Below, one piece after another: positions 12,663 through 25,148 of a DNA stretch of 64,000 nt. Position numbers and translations under genes: made by a program. How positions within the stretch are numbered: the stretch's first letter is position 1; the number at the start of each line of letters is the position of its first letter. This DNA is from Zerene cesonia (lineage: Eukaryota > Arthropoda > Insecta > Lepidoptera > Pieridae). The stretch spans positions 62,001 through 126,000 of the forward strand of contig NW_024045133.1 in assembly GCF_012273895.1 (NCBI RefSeq), given 5' to 3'. The notes below the pieces were generated by a model. It worked only from the letters and a program-made list of their open reading frames with translations. It was not told the DNA's origin and ran no database searches.

Positions 12663-15600
12663 ATGTCCTTTCCGAAAGTAGAAGGATATGTGTTTACTGA
12701 GAAACTCGGATCTGGGAGTTATTCAACTGTCTATAAGGCTTACACAAAGGTAATTTAATTCAAAATTGTGTTTACTCTTTGTTGATAATGTTATTTGTAA
12801 TGTAAGATAAGTCTGAAAATTGTTTAATTGCTGGCAATTGTGTACTGTATACCTTACGAAATATGTTATCCTTTTATTGCAAACTAGCTATCCGCCCGCG
12901 GCTATGCCCGCGTAGTCGCAGGAAACTTAGACCCGGGGTTTTTTCTCGCATGTTCCCGTTCCCGTGGGATTTCCGGGATAAAAACTATCCTATGTCCGTC
13001 TCCTGGGTCCAAGCTACCTCGGCACAAATTTTCAGCCAAATTGGTTAATCCGTTCTTCAGTTATAAATAGTGTAACTAACACCACTTTCTTTTATATATA
13101 TAGATTGAAATTTTAAAAAGCTGTAGCACTGTTTAGATATTTAAATCATATTTCTGACGTAGAAAAGATGCTATATTTATAAGACCGATCATTTATAACG
13201 TTTGTTAAATTTATAACTTAAAACACATTAATGATCACATAACACTTGTAACATCTATTTATTTCTAAAATATTTTTAAATTTATATCCCATTATGTATT
13301 TTGTTTTCATCTTGGGTCTTAGCATTTTATATATTAAAATACTAGACATTTGTACCAGATCCAGGATATATTTTTAATCTAAAACTATATTAAGAAACAT
13401 TCCGTCTGATTAAATTATAAAGAGAATACATTTCTTTATACTAGCTAAGAATAAAAAATAATAATCCAATTGATAATCAACTAACTTAGTATAAAAAGGT
13501 GATCCACTCAGTCAGAGTCTAAGCGCAAATTACAAATTGACACAAAATTCGTTAATTTGTCTTTAAGATAGGTGCTCGAACAACAGTAGCTGTGAAATGC
13601 ATAGACAAGTCGCTGGTGAAGCATTCGGGTGCGGCAGTGGACAATCTCGTCTCAGAGATACGGCTGATGAAGACTCTGACCCACCCGCATATAGTGCATA
13701 TGAGGGAATTCACTTGGGATGATCGGTGAGGACCGTTTTATCATGAAAAAATATTAACACATTATTGCATTATCATCATCATCACACTAAGTCCTCAAAC
13801 TTATTCAGTCGTACTTTTGTTTAGACCATATGTGAAATTGTTTTTATTTTCCAATATTATTCATGCGTAAGTAAGAATGTATGTTTGTTTGACTTGCTTA
13901 CAAATTGCAACAAAGCAAATAGCACTTATATTATAAATGTGAAAGTTTGTAAGGATGTGTGTGTATTTGTCGCTCTTTCACGCAAAAATTACTGAACCGA
14001 TTGCAATGCTATTTGGTACGTAGACAGCTGGACAACTGGAATAACATATAGGAAACTTTTGCCGATATTCCTACGGTATACGAACTTACGCGGGTGAAAC
14101 CGTGGGGCGCAGCTAGTTGCCATATAATTGTCTTGCTCTCTGTAGGTGGGGTAGGGGGTAGGGTGGTGGTAGGAGCCTAGAAAGTGAAATAGGCTACTGT
14201 TATTTATGTTTTTTTTTATACCACTATCAGCAAATGAGCAGGCGGTGCACCTGGTGGTAAGTGATCACTGCCGCCCATCAGATAGACAAGGTTAGTTAGG
14301 GTATTGCGATTGATTCGCCGGCCTTTTAAGAATTTATGGGCGTTTTCCTTTGAAGGAGTCCATATCGAAGGCCGATGGAAATGCTGACGCAGGCAAGCTG
14401 TTCCAAAATTTTGTGGTTCTAGGCAGAAAATGCCGCGAAATCACGTAAAATTTGCAATGACCTCACAGGTGATGCTGCGGTCGCAATTACCATTTTACTG
14501 TTTGTTTCTCAGTAACATCTACATTATAATGGAGTACTGTTGCGGTGGCGATCTCTCGAAATACATACATCGCTACGGCAGAGTGCCCGAGGCCAAGGTA
14601 ATAAGCTAATGTATAGATTTTTTTCAGTTTTCTGTTATTACTAGCGGTCTGACTTCGCCCGTGGTACAAATATAGCCCATAGCCTTCCTCAATAATTGGG
14701 CTATCTAACATTGAAAGAATTTTTCAAATCGGACCAAAAGTTCCTGAGATTAGTGCGTTCAAACAAACAACTAACTCTTCAGCTTTATATAACATTGAAT
14801 TTTAATTTATGCATGTTTGGATTATCACACGGTAACTAAAGAAATAAAGTACCACAAAGGTTGAAACTGAAGTACTGATTGGCTAGTCTTGCAAAGAACA
14901 TTTTTTGGTACAATTAATTTACCATTATGAATGCATCAATAACCAGCCCAGCATTTCTTGAGTTTTAGACTAACGAAGAGTGTTTTTATTTATTTATTTT
15001 CTGTTTCACTTACAGGTTCTGTATTTCCTGCAGCAACTTGCGTCAGCGCTGAAGTTCTTAAGAGAAAAAGGTGATCTTTTTTCCACTTGAAATTTGCAAT
15101 ATAAATATAAAAAAGCCAAGTCTTGCAATAACTTGATTTAAATTGAAAGAGAATATAAACATCTTCTGATTATTATGATATTATATAAATATATTTAAAA
15201 AAGAAAGTGAACCTCTTACATATGTCGTAATGATTAAATTGAAGATCAGCTCACGTACAATAAGACGACACCTATAAATAACTGACATGATGTCACAAAG
15301 CTTTTGCCGACAATCCTCCCCTCCTTTGGTCCCCCTCCCCTACCCCTTGATTAACCCCCACTGCCCCTTAGTTTCCCCCTGTTCTTTTTCCCCCATGGCC
15401 CTTGTTTTGACCCCTCCCCTGCTCATTGGTTTACCCGCTCCTATGCCCCTCGGTAATCCCCCGCCCCCCGTAACGTGTGCATGTGACATCCAACGTGGAA
15501 CCCCCAAGCACGTGAACAGGAACTCATATTCTAGGTGTGGTGCACATGGACCTGAAGCCGCACAACCTGCTCCTGCACAAGGATTCCGACGGAAAATACC

Positions 15601-16256
15601 TGCTGAAAGTCGGCGACTTCGGGTATGGCATCCTTTGAATATATGTCTCTTTCTTCTTTTCTTTTATGGAATTAGCTTAAAACAGTATTTCGACACTAAT
15701 GTTGTAAAGAGGAAAATTATTTTTGTGTGTTTGTAACGTTTTCATGCAAAAACCATTGGACCGATTTTAAAAATTATTTTACCATTAGAAAGCTGCTACT
15801 GAGTGACAGGCTATATATGAACCACGGGCGCAGCCGTGGCGGATATGTTAAATTAATTTCAGTATATTGTAAAATCAGCGATCTCTTCCAGGCAAGCCTG
15901 GGAAAACAATTTTCGGAAAGTAGAAAATACCAATGTTATATGTAGCACCTGGATGACCGAGCTTTGCTCGGTTTAGCTTCGTGAAGTCAGATTGTTTATA
16001 AGCGTTTTTTCCAAGATCGTTTAGGCATTTTTAAGTGAACACGTGCATTAAGAAGACACAAAACAATATAAACAATTAGTCTAACCTCAAAGCAAACACT
16101 CATTGACTTCGTTACCTAACAACGCCATCTGCTGGAACTTTAATTATTCGCCAAACAATAGTATTAGTATTATTATTCGCCAATAGATGTCAGGAAGAGT
16201 CGCTAAGTTTAAGTCGATAAAAAACAGATTTTCTAAAAACAGATTCCTAGCTAAAT

Positions 16257-16302
<46 letters not shown>

Positions 16303-19300
16303 NNNNNNNNNNNNNNNNNNNNNNNNNNNNNNNNNNNNNNNNNNNNNNNNNNNNNNNNNNNNNNNNNNNNNNNNNNNNNNNNNNNNNNNNNNNNNNNNNN
16401 NNNNNNNNNNNNNNNNNNNNNNNNNNNNNNNNNNNNNNNNNNNNNNNNNNNNNNNNNNNNNNNNNNNNNNNNNNNNNNNNNNNNNNNNNNNNNNNNNNNN
16501 NNNNNNNNNNNNNNNNNNNNNNNNNNNNNNNNNNNNNNNNNNNNNNNNNNNNNNNNNNNNNNNNNNNNNNNNNNNNNNNNNNNNNNNNNNNNNNNNNNNN
16601 NNNNNNNNNNNNNNNNNNNNNNNNNNNNNNNNNNNNNNNNNNNNNNNNNNNNNNNNNNNNNNNNNNNNNNNNNNNNNNNNNNNNNNNNNNNNNNNNNNNN
16701 NNNNNNNNNNNNNNNNNNNNNNNNNNNNNNNNNNNNNNNNNNNNNNNNNNNNNNNNNNNNNNNNNNNNNNNNNNNNNNNNNNNNNNNNNNNNNNNNNNNN
16801 NNNNNNNNNNNNNNNNNNNNNNNNNNNNNNNNNNNNNNNNNNNNNNNNNNNNNNNNNNNNNNNNNNNNNNNNNNNNNNNNNNNNNNNNNNNNNNNNNNNN
16901 NNNNNNNNNNNNNNNNNNNNNNNNNNNNNNNNNNNNNNNNNNNNNNNNNNNNNNNNNNNNNNNNNNNNNNNNNNNNNNNNNNNNNNNNNNNNNNNNNNNN
17001 NNNNNNNNNNNNNNNNNNNNNNNNNNNNNNNNNNNNNNNNNNNNNNNNNNNNNNNNNNNNNNNNNNNNNNNNNNNNNNNNNNNNNNNNNNNNNNNNNNNN
17101 NNNNNNNNNNNNNNNNNNNNNNNNNNNNNNNNNNNNNNNNNNNNNNNNNNNNNNNNNNNNNNNNNNNNNNNNNNNNNNNNNNNNNNNNNNNNNNNNNNNN
17201 NNNNNNNNNNNNNNNNNNNNNNNNNNNNNNNNNNNNNNNNNNNNNNNNNNNNNNNNNNNNNNNNNNNNNNNNNNNNNNNNNNNNNNNNNNNNNNNNNNNN
17301 NNTTTCTTTTTTCTTTATTACAATATTTATGGCAAGACTAGGTATATATACAAGAATTGCTCGTTTAAAGGTATAAGATATTGATGAGGGGTTTTTACGA
17401 CGATAAGTTTCATTCGTTATTATCGATTCGCTGTGTTACTCTATTGTCTATACTCTATATATTCATTTACACTTGTCTATGCTCGCGGCGTGCGTTAGTT
17501 TCGCGCAGCACATGAGCGCGGGCCCGCAGCGCGCGGTGCGCGGCTCGCCGCTGTACATGGCGCCCGAAATGGTCGCCGGCGAGTATGACGCGCGCGTCGA
17601 CCTGTGGAGCGTCGGTGAGTGGGGGAGGGGAGAGGGAGGAGGGGGGGCCGTAGCTGACTCCGTTGCGCTCGATTTGGCTTTAAACGAACAGATAAATTCC
17701 AATTTTGTACGCTTATCGAGGATCCGACAAGTTGGCACTGATATGACAATAGTTTCGTGAGATTATCTATTGTCCCGATTGGGATAGCTATATCTTTGCC
17801 ATTGGATACCTGTGAGTTATGGAGAGATTAAAACCTCAATTCAATTTTACAAAAACAAAGTCATCAAATAGCCAGAAATAGATCAAATTTAAATCAGGCC
17901 ACAGGTGTTTGACACACACACACACAACTAAACACAATAAAACTCTCACACAATCTAAAAAGCAATCATCAAAATCGGTTCACCTATAACAGCAAAAATG
18001 TAGTTGACTGAGAACCTCCTGATTTTGTCGGTTAAAACTCTCAGATAATAGGCGCACACAGCAATAAGCACTATAAGGAGGCTGAAGGCCCGTTTCCTTT
18101 TCCTCATCCATCTCAGTGCATTCCTTCCTTCCAGTCGTCAATGCTGTTCAAACTCAAACCAACTCGAGCTCAGTTGCCCGCCATGACATAAAACAATATC
18201 CTTACAGGCGTGATCATGTACGAATGTCTGTTTGGCAAAGCTCCGTACTCGTCGAACACTTTCAAGGAGCTGGTCGACAAGATACAGAGGAAGGCGCCCA
18301 TCGAGGTGAGTGTGGACCCAAACGGGTCGACGATAACTGTTTTCAGCGAATAAGACCGAGATGACAAGATGACGAGAGACGACCCAAAAGCGCTTCTATA
18401 AGGAGTCTAATTGGATAGATAAATGATTGAGTTTGAGTTTGATTTAAAATATGAAATTGACATTATTGTTAAAGAGCTACTACGGAGTTGGTTGCCGGCT
18501 CTTCTGTGCAGCAACTGCTTTCCGAACCGGTGGTAAATGTTAAAACTGTGATCATCATCATCATCGTCATCACCAGCCCATACATGTTCCCACTGTTGGG
18601 ACACAGGCCTCCTATGAGGGTTTAGGCCGTAATCCACCACGCTGGCCAAGTGCGGGTTGGTTGGCTGTTGGGTTGGTAAAACTGTGTTATGACGATACAA
18701 AAGTGCTTCTATAAGAAGTCTGATTGAATAAATGAATGTCTGAGTTTGAGTTTGAGTTGGAACATCGGCAGATACCGGCGAACGCGTCGATATCGGCCGG
18801 CTGCGCCGACCTGCTGACTCGCCTGCTGCAGCACGACCCGGACAAGCGGATATCGTATGAGGAATTCTTCGAGCATGAGTACTTGGACCTGGAGCATATG
18901 CCCTCGAAGGAGAATTACGTTAAGGTGTGCTCTATTGTGTTGTCATCATCATTATTAATCACCGTCTCATCACCACAATTGTTATAATTATTTATTTTTT
19001 TATCGATTATTTTTATTGCCGTGATCATCACTATTATTACAATTATGGTCATCAAGTTCATCAACTCTAAATAATTAACATCAAGATAATATTGTAAACA
19101 CCCTCTCATCACCATAGTCGTTAGAGCTACGATTATTCTTATTACTTTCATCATCATTATTAGCACAGTTATGCTCATCACCTTTATCATCACCACAATC
19201 ATTATTATCATGATTACGGTCTTAGATTATGATCTAGTTGAAAACGAGCGAAATAATCTCGTCGGTTTTGTAATACGTATTGGTTTGTTCTCACGCGACG

Positions 19301-22300
19301 GCTTTCATCATTAAAGTAGTGCACAATATGGATCTCGTTTTGCTAAGAAATAATTATGAATTGAAATTTTAGCTTTCTTAGAATTGTTATTTATAATTTT
19401 CGTCTACTAGCCTGTAGCCCGACCTTAATTGAAACATTCATCGTCATAATTTAATTATTATTTACTCGACCTAAATTATTATTATCTGAAAAATTTATAG
19501 CGGGTAATCCATTCACTCAATTTCTATAAAAATCGCCAACGTCGACAGGTCCCCACCAGCGGGGAATCCTGTATGACATCCTGAACATCTCTTGTTATAT
19601 TCTCGCCACATGGACCAGGCCCAGACCGAGCCATGTCGCGGTAGTGTTTACGAGGTCCATATTTCCCCATGTCGTGGTATTGTCGTAATGGTAGTGAGGG
19701 TGAGGTGTAAGAGGTGTAAGAGGTGTAAGAAGTGGTTCCGCTGGGCAGGCGGTGGGGCTGATAAAGCAGGCGATAGACGCGGAGTGCGCGGGCCGGCCGG
19801 CGGCGGCGCTGGCGCTGTACAGCGCGGCGCTGCGCCGCCTCGTGCCGGCGGCGCGCTGCGAGCCCGACGCGCTGCGCCGCACCGCGCTCAGCGCCAAGCT
19901 CGCCAGGTGCCCGCTCCATACCCGGATATAGTATCTGTATATCCCTCTACATACCCTCCTGTAGACTCTTCTATAGACGCTTCGTTAACCCCTCTACATA
20001 CCCTCCTGTAGACTCTTCTATAGACGCTTCGTTAACCCCTCTACATACCCTCCTGTAGACTCTTCTATAGACGCTTCGTTAACCCCTCTATATACCCTCC
20101 TGTAGACTCTTCTATAGACGCTTCGTTAACCCCTCTATATACCCTCCTGTAGACCTTTCTGTAGACCCTGCTATAGATCCTTGGATAAACCATCCATATA
20201 CCCTTCTCGAGACCCTCCCAAAGACTATTCTATAGAACCCTTTTGTAGCAACTTCTATATAGCCTTCTATCAGTATACACCTCTATATATATTTATATGT
20301 ACCTTTAAATATACCCTTATGAAGACCCTTTTATAGACCTTTCTATAAAACCTTGTATATATCCTTTTGCAGACCCTTTTCTATACTCTCCTATAGACCT
20401 TTCTATATACCGTTTTTTATGTCTTAGCGGGCAAAATGAGCTGGTGGTTCGCCTGATGGTAAACGATCACCAACGGCCATGAACATTCGAAGAGATAGTG
20501 CTTCTGCGAACGCGCTGCCCGCTTCTAAGAGGAAACGCATAGGGAAAGGACTGAACTGGGAAGGGTGAAAAGAAATGAACCTCCGGCTCCCCCCCTCAGC
20601 TAACGAAACAGCAGCACGCTACTGTTTCAAGCCGGTCTTCTGTGGGGGTGTGTTACTTCCCCGGTGCGAGCTAAGCCAAAGTCCTAGTGCCGAAGCGTGC
20701 TCGACCCCCGCATTCAATAAGTTTCAATTCCGTTTTTGTGGATCATTATTAAAAAAATATAGGCTTTTTTTTATTTGAAAAAAAAAAGTTATGAGGGTAA
20801 TCCTCATATATCAGAATAATAATATAAATTTGTAATGAAATTTGTGTTTTGGATAGATTCTTATAAATTAAATAATTTCTTTGCTAATTAATTAATTAGC
20901 TGCCGATAACTCAAGGTCGAACATCCATTTATTGTTTCTGACTCTAGCATCGAATTTTATTTAAATTCGCTATGACGTTGTTGCTTCTATCGCATTGACA
21001 TCTATGATGACACAATATGGCGGTGAATTGGTTGGCTCATCTTAGTTGGATCGCATGTTTATCCTTATTTATATATTGTTTGTGTTAAAATTAATGTTTT
21101 TCTGTATTTTTTCACATAGCTACATGGACAGGGCGGAGGAAATCAAGCGATACCTCCAATCGCCCCAAACGGTCCCCATGCTCCCGCAGAGCGGGGCCCA
21201 AGCCCCATACGGGGCTGTGAGGAGAAACACGTGCTGCAGTGGGGAGGCGTCGGGGAATAGCTATGAATTTAGTGAGTTTTTTTTTACAAAGAAACATTAA
21301 CATAGAAAAAATTATAATGGAAAAAAAACGTTAGAACGTGAGTAATAATGGGGGAAAAAAAGGAGATTCAAAATAATTTATTTCATATATTATTAATATA
21401 TTGTTTAAATTCCTTTTCAGATCTTAATGAAATAAAAGAAGAGCAAAGTAATAACTCACACACTCACTATAATGTTGCCAGCAACACTGAAAATGTTGCC
21501 AACAGCTGTTCAAATGTTGCCAGCAACAGTACAAATGATGCCAGCAACGGTACAAATGTTGCCAGCAGCAGTGCAATTGTTGCCAACGAGAATATACCGG
21601 TTGCCAACAGCAACGGGTCAAATAGTAGAAATAATAAACAAAATATAGAGGTATCAATTTTTCCATTAAAAAAATGTTTTGCTTTCATATATAATATATA
21701 TTGAGTTTATGCGCTTAGTTCAAAATTATTTAATAATAAATAAAATAAATTAAAAAATATGTATTAAATTTCATTTTTTTTTATACAATACACAGCAATT
21801 TAAGTCACACAAACATAGTATATTTGAAATTTTTGTCTGTCCGTGTGAAGGATCAATTTTTTTTAATTTTAATTCTCAATAAATCAATACCGTTCCATTA
21901 AAATAGATAAAAAATCATTTAATCATTAAAATTTTCAGGACAGAAGCCAGTCGGAGAGGCCGCGGGGTTTCGCGCGCTTTCTCAAGCTGCCATATTTGGA
22001 CAAAGATAACTACGTAAGTACACTCTGTGCCTGATTTTGGGTATTTTTTAGGGTTCCGTATCCGTAGAGTGACCGCCTCCTTGGTTCAGTATTTGGTGGG
22101 GCCCTGGGTTCGATTCCCGGTGGGGACGCACAATAAAAAAAATGTCACGGTCTAGCAGAACACAGAAGGGTGAAGAAAATGGATCAGTGAATCAGATGTA
22201 TCATCATATCATATCATCTGCCTCATACCCCACTTGGGGACACGGGACTTCGCTTTTTATTCGTAGAGTGAAACGCGCCTCTATAACTATGACTTTCCGT

Positions 22301-22688
22301 TCTGTCTGTCCGTCTATCTCTATCTCATGAACTGTGATTGTTAGACATTTAGATTTTCAGAGATAATGTGGATAAGCAACAGTTGGAAAAAAATCGAGGT
22401 TAAGCAACGGTAAGCACGGTCATTAATTGGATGGGTAACCAATATCATTTTGTACTTGCTCTTTAGCCTACAATACTTAATGATATGTGTCCGATTAATA
22501 AAATTAATTTTATACCTAATTTCACCACAATCTGTTTAGCCGTTTTTGAGGCATTCACTTAGAAACGCTTCAATAAATATCCAAAATAATAACCGTTTTG
22601 TATATCACGGTTACAGGCGGATGAACAAACGAAGAAACAAACGGAAAAAGCCGACGACAGCCCAGCCGACTTCTGTAAAATAACTTAG
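12663..22688 (+). CDS. ULK3: ULK3-type serine/threonine kinase, 13 exons, complete
   Basis: Exons: 12663-12749, 13568-13725, 14513-14597, 15016-15070, 15535-15622, 17499-17614, 18208-18305, 18772-18924, 19749-19906, 21120-21271, 21421-21650, 21939-22013, 22617-22688. All junctions are GT-AG with matching phase and give about 508 residues. The kinase domain spans about residues 9-270: glycine loop GSGSYSTVY (16-24), VAVK lysine (39), HMD (132-134) in place of HRD, DFG (156-158), GSPLYMAPE (173-181). Exons 9-10 form one MIT-like helical domain (about 281-350), which in this family binds ESCRT-III-type tails. Exon 11 is an Asn/Ser-rich low-complexity linker. ULK3 is known to phosphorylate GLI factors in Hedgehog signalling and to act in abscission control and autophagy; that role here is inferred from homology. 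A 1000-N gap lies between exons 5 and 6, but the protein reads DFG-FAQHM across it, so no coding sequence seems lost. The second MIT domain of vertebrate ULK3 is not seen. Confidence 0.9.
13924..14116 (+). mobile_element. Helitron-like non-autonomous element, copy 3
   Basis: Diverged 5' end (acttatattataaatgtg), 3' end ggggcgcagctag intact. In ULK3 intron 2. Confidence 0.65.
14643..14800 (+). repeat. interspersed repeat, family F
   Basis: agcggtctgacttcgcccgtggtac, gggctatctaacattgaaagaatttttcaaatcggacc, cctgagattagtgcgttcaaacaaac. It starts 46 bases after a ULK3 exon. Confidence 0.5.
16303..17302. other. assembly gap (1000 N)
   Basis: Preceded by a (TA)n run at 16258-16302. Lies in a ULK3 intron; both sides are in the same orientation. 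Confidence 0.95.
18551..18664 (-). mobile_element. tRNA-derived SINE, type A, fragment
   Basis: Only the tail-side half is present (tcatcatcatcgtcatcaccagcccatac to gccaagtgcgggttggttgg); the tRNA-like head is missing. It lies in a ULK3 intron, 107 bases before exon 8. Confidence 0.6.
19936..20412 (+). repeat. 47-bp minisatellite and decayed extension in a ULK3 intron
   Basis: The unit cgttaacccctctacatacc...gacgctt (47 bases) occurs four to five times, nearly identical, to about 20150. It then decays into loose repeats of ccttctatagaccctt to 20412. Confidence 0.85.
20408..20715 (+). repeat. interspersed repeat, family D
   Basis: Near complete: gcgggcaaaatgagctggtggttcgcctgatgg to gtgccgaagcgtgctcgacccccgc. 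In a ULK3 intron, right after the decayed minisatellite. Confidence 0.6.
21471..21617 (+). repeat. 21-bp coding minisatellite in ULK3 exon 11 (7-residue units)
   Basis: Seven tandem 21-bp units encode variants of the heptad NVASNxx (NVASNTE, NVANSCS, NVASNST, NDASNGT, NVASSSA, IVANENI, PVANSNG). The frame is kept throughout. It lies after the MIT-like domain, in a predicted disordered tail. The units have diverged from each other, so the array is not very young. Confidence 0.85.
22070..22262 (+). mobile_element. tRNA-derived SINE, type B
   Basis: The head has CCTTGGTTCAGTATTTGGTG as A-box region and GGTTCGATTCCCGGT as B box, then an A run and a body (tgtcacggtctagcagaacacagaaggg ... ccccacttggggacacgggacttcg) shared with 61782-61996. 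Confidence 0.65.
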
Positions 22689-22798
22689 CATTGATATATT
22701 TAGATAGATGTCTTTCTCTTAAATTGATAATTTTCTATACGAATACGCACATTAATGATAAATACACACACAAACGCAAACATATATACACACACACA

Positions 22799-23798
22799 NN
22801 NNNNNNNNNNNNNNNNNNNNNNNNNNNNNNNNNNNNNNNNNNNNNNNNNNNNNNNNNNNNNNNNNNNNNNNNNNNNNNNNNNNNNNNNNNNNNNNNNNNN
22901 NNNNNNNNNNNNNNNNNNNNNNNNNNNNNNNNNNNNNNNNNNNNNNNNNNNNNNNNNNNNNNNNNNNNNNNNNNNNNNNNNNNNNNNNNNNNNNNNNNNN
23001 NNNNNNNNNNNNNNNNNNNNNNNNNNNNNNNNNNNNNNNNNNNNNNNNNNNNNNNNNNNNNNNNNNNNNNNNNNNNNNNNNNNNNNNNNNNNNNNNNNNN
23101 NNNNNNNNNNNNNNNNNNNNNNNNNNNNNNNNNNNNNNNNNNNNNNNNNNNNNNNNNNNNNNNNNNNNNNNNNNNNNNNNNNNNNNNNNNNNNNNNNNNN
23201 NNNNNNNNNNNNNNNNNNNNNNNNNNNNNNNNNNNNNNNNNNNNNNNNNNNNNNNNNNNNNNNNNNNNNNNNNNNNNNNNNNNNNNNNNNNNNNNNNNNN
23301 NNNNNNNNNNNNNNNNNNNNNNNNNNNNNNNNNNNNNNNNNNNNNNNNNNNNNNNNNNNNNNNNNNNNNNNNNNNNNNNNNNNNNNNNNNNNNNNNNNNN
23401 NNNNNNNNNNNNNNNNNNNNNNNNNNNNNNNNNNNNNNNNNNNNNNNNNNNNNNNNNNNNNNNNNNNNNNNNNNNNNNNNNNNNNNNNNNNNNNNNNNNN
23501 NNNNNNNNNNNNNNNNNNNNNNNNNNNNNNNNNNNNNNNNNNNNNNNNNNNNNNNNNNNNNNNNNNNNNNNNNNNNNNNNNNNNNNNNNNNNNNNNNNNN
23601 NNNNNNNNNNNNNNNNNNNNNNNNNNNNNNNNNNNNNNNNNNNNNNNNNNNNNNNNNNNNNNNNNNNNNNNNNNNNNNNNNNNNNNNNNNNNNNNNNNNN
23701 NNNNNNNNNNNNNNNNNNNNNNNNNNNNNNNNNNNNNNNNNNNNNNNNNNNNNNNNNNNNNNNNNNNNNNNNNNNNNNNNNNNNNNNNNNNNNNNNNN
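22799..23798. other. assembly gap (1000 N)
   Basis: Preceded by a CA-rich run. Falls 110 bases after the ULK3 stop, so the 3' untranslated end is uncertain. Confidence 0.95.
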
Positions 23799-24501
23799 TT
23801 ACCGGGCGTTACACTTTTTCATAAGTGCCTCCGAGCCGCAACCTAATTTAAGACGTTGTCACGTCAAAAAAAAATTATATATTGTGTGATATACTAGTGG
23901 TCCGCCCCGGCTTCGCCCGTGGTACATATATCGTTATATAGCCTATAGCACTCCGGGGCTCACTTGGATGTTATGGGTGAAAGAATTTTTGAAATTGGTC
24001 CATCAGTTTCCGAGATCAGTGCGTTCAAACTGTTCAATTTTGTATTATTAGTTTTTGTATTTAAGTTTAAAATTAATGTAAAATACTATATTTTTATCCC
24101 TTTAAAGAGTTTTCGATCTGTTCTCAAACGGTTTTTGTAGATAAAGAGAATATACAGATAATTTTTATAATAGAAAGAATTATAAAATATAATTGAAAGA
24201 TAAGACTGCTTATGAAATGTTGTTATTTTATTAGTTATCTTTGGTTTTAATATAAGGAATGTGCCTTTGGATGTTGTTATAATGAAATAAATGTTTTTAA
24301 ATGGTTTTTATTGTTTTATTGCTAGTTGTGAGCTGTGGCGTTACACGCGTGGTATCCGGGTAATAGTCGCGTATTTCTATGCTATAATCTATCTCTGTAT
24401 CAAATTTACTATAATTTATATAGATATAATAAGCTTACATTAGGTGGCCCTTTGCTTGCTCTGCCATAGAAAATAAACAGGAATTAAGGTGCTTCACGTC
24501 A

Positions 24502-24662
24502 GGGTCGCGGACGTATTTTAATCAGCTCCCGTGGCCCCTTCACTCAAGTGGCTAGACGGAACACAGTGGGGTTTTGGTCGGTAAGAATCCGACATAACCC
24601 ACAGCTCCATCCCCGGGGGCCGTGGGTATCTATGCAAGATTTCCCCACTATAAAAAAAAAAA
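24502..24662 (+). mobile_element. poly(A)-tailed retroposed sequence with 16-bp target duplication
   Basis: aaggtgcttcacgtca stands at 24486-24501 and again at 24663-24678. Between them lies a 161-bp sequence ending in a run of A, with a region ccgggggccgtgggtatct. Perfect duplication plus A tail is the mark of insertion by LINE machinery; the body looks like the 3' end of a LINE or a derived SINE. Confidence 0.8.
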
Positions 24663-24956
24663 AAGGTGCTTCACGTCAAATGTAAAAAAAATATATACAA
24701 AAATCCAGTTTTCAATTTTAATTGAATGAAGGAGACGTCACTTATAAGCATTTAAGAATGAGTCTCTTGACCCTCCACAGCATCCTGAATCGCAATTTAT
24801 TTCACTACATAGTATAAAGCAGTCGCTTACCGAGTCTGTCCCTATGTACGTATGTTTAGTTATTCAAATCTCAACGTTTTTTTTAATAGATAGATTGATT
24901 CAAGGGGAAGTAATGTATATTAACATCTATTAAACTAATCCGAATATCACGCGGGC

Positions 24957-25148
24957 AAAAAAAGCCAGTCAGTGGAGGGAGGGGGCAGAGAACCGTTTCC
25001 TCACCCTTCCCAGTCCATTCTTTCTTTTCCCTAACCATACCAACCCCATAAAAGCGGGCAGCGCATTCGCAGACACATTTGCGAATGTTCACGGGCGGTG
25101 GTGATCGCCTACCATCAGGCGAACCACCAGCTCTGCTGCCCGCTATGA
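24957..25148 (-). repeat. interspersed repeat, family D, partial
   Basis: Minus-strand copy recognisable from gggcggtggtgatcgcctaccatcaggcgaacc. Confidence 0.55.

Noticed and set aside
15287..15736. 149-codon open frame including ULK3 exon 5
   Set aside because: It runs through a pyrimidine-rich intron stretch in a frame different from the kinase frame.
17463..17749. Minus-strand open frames opposite ULK3 exon 6
   Set aside because: GC-rich shadow frames of a well-supported kinase exon.
19936..20160. Regular repeats that could suggest a CRISPR array
   Set aside because: Units are contiguous with no unique spacers, in an intron of an insect gene; it is a minisatellite.
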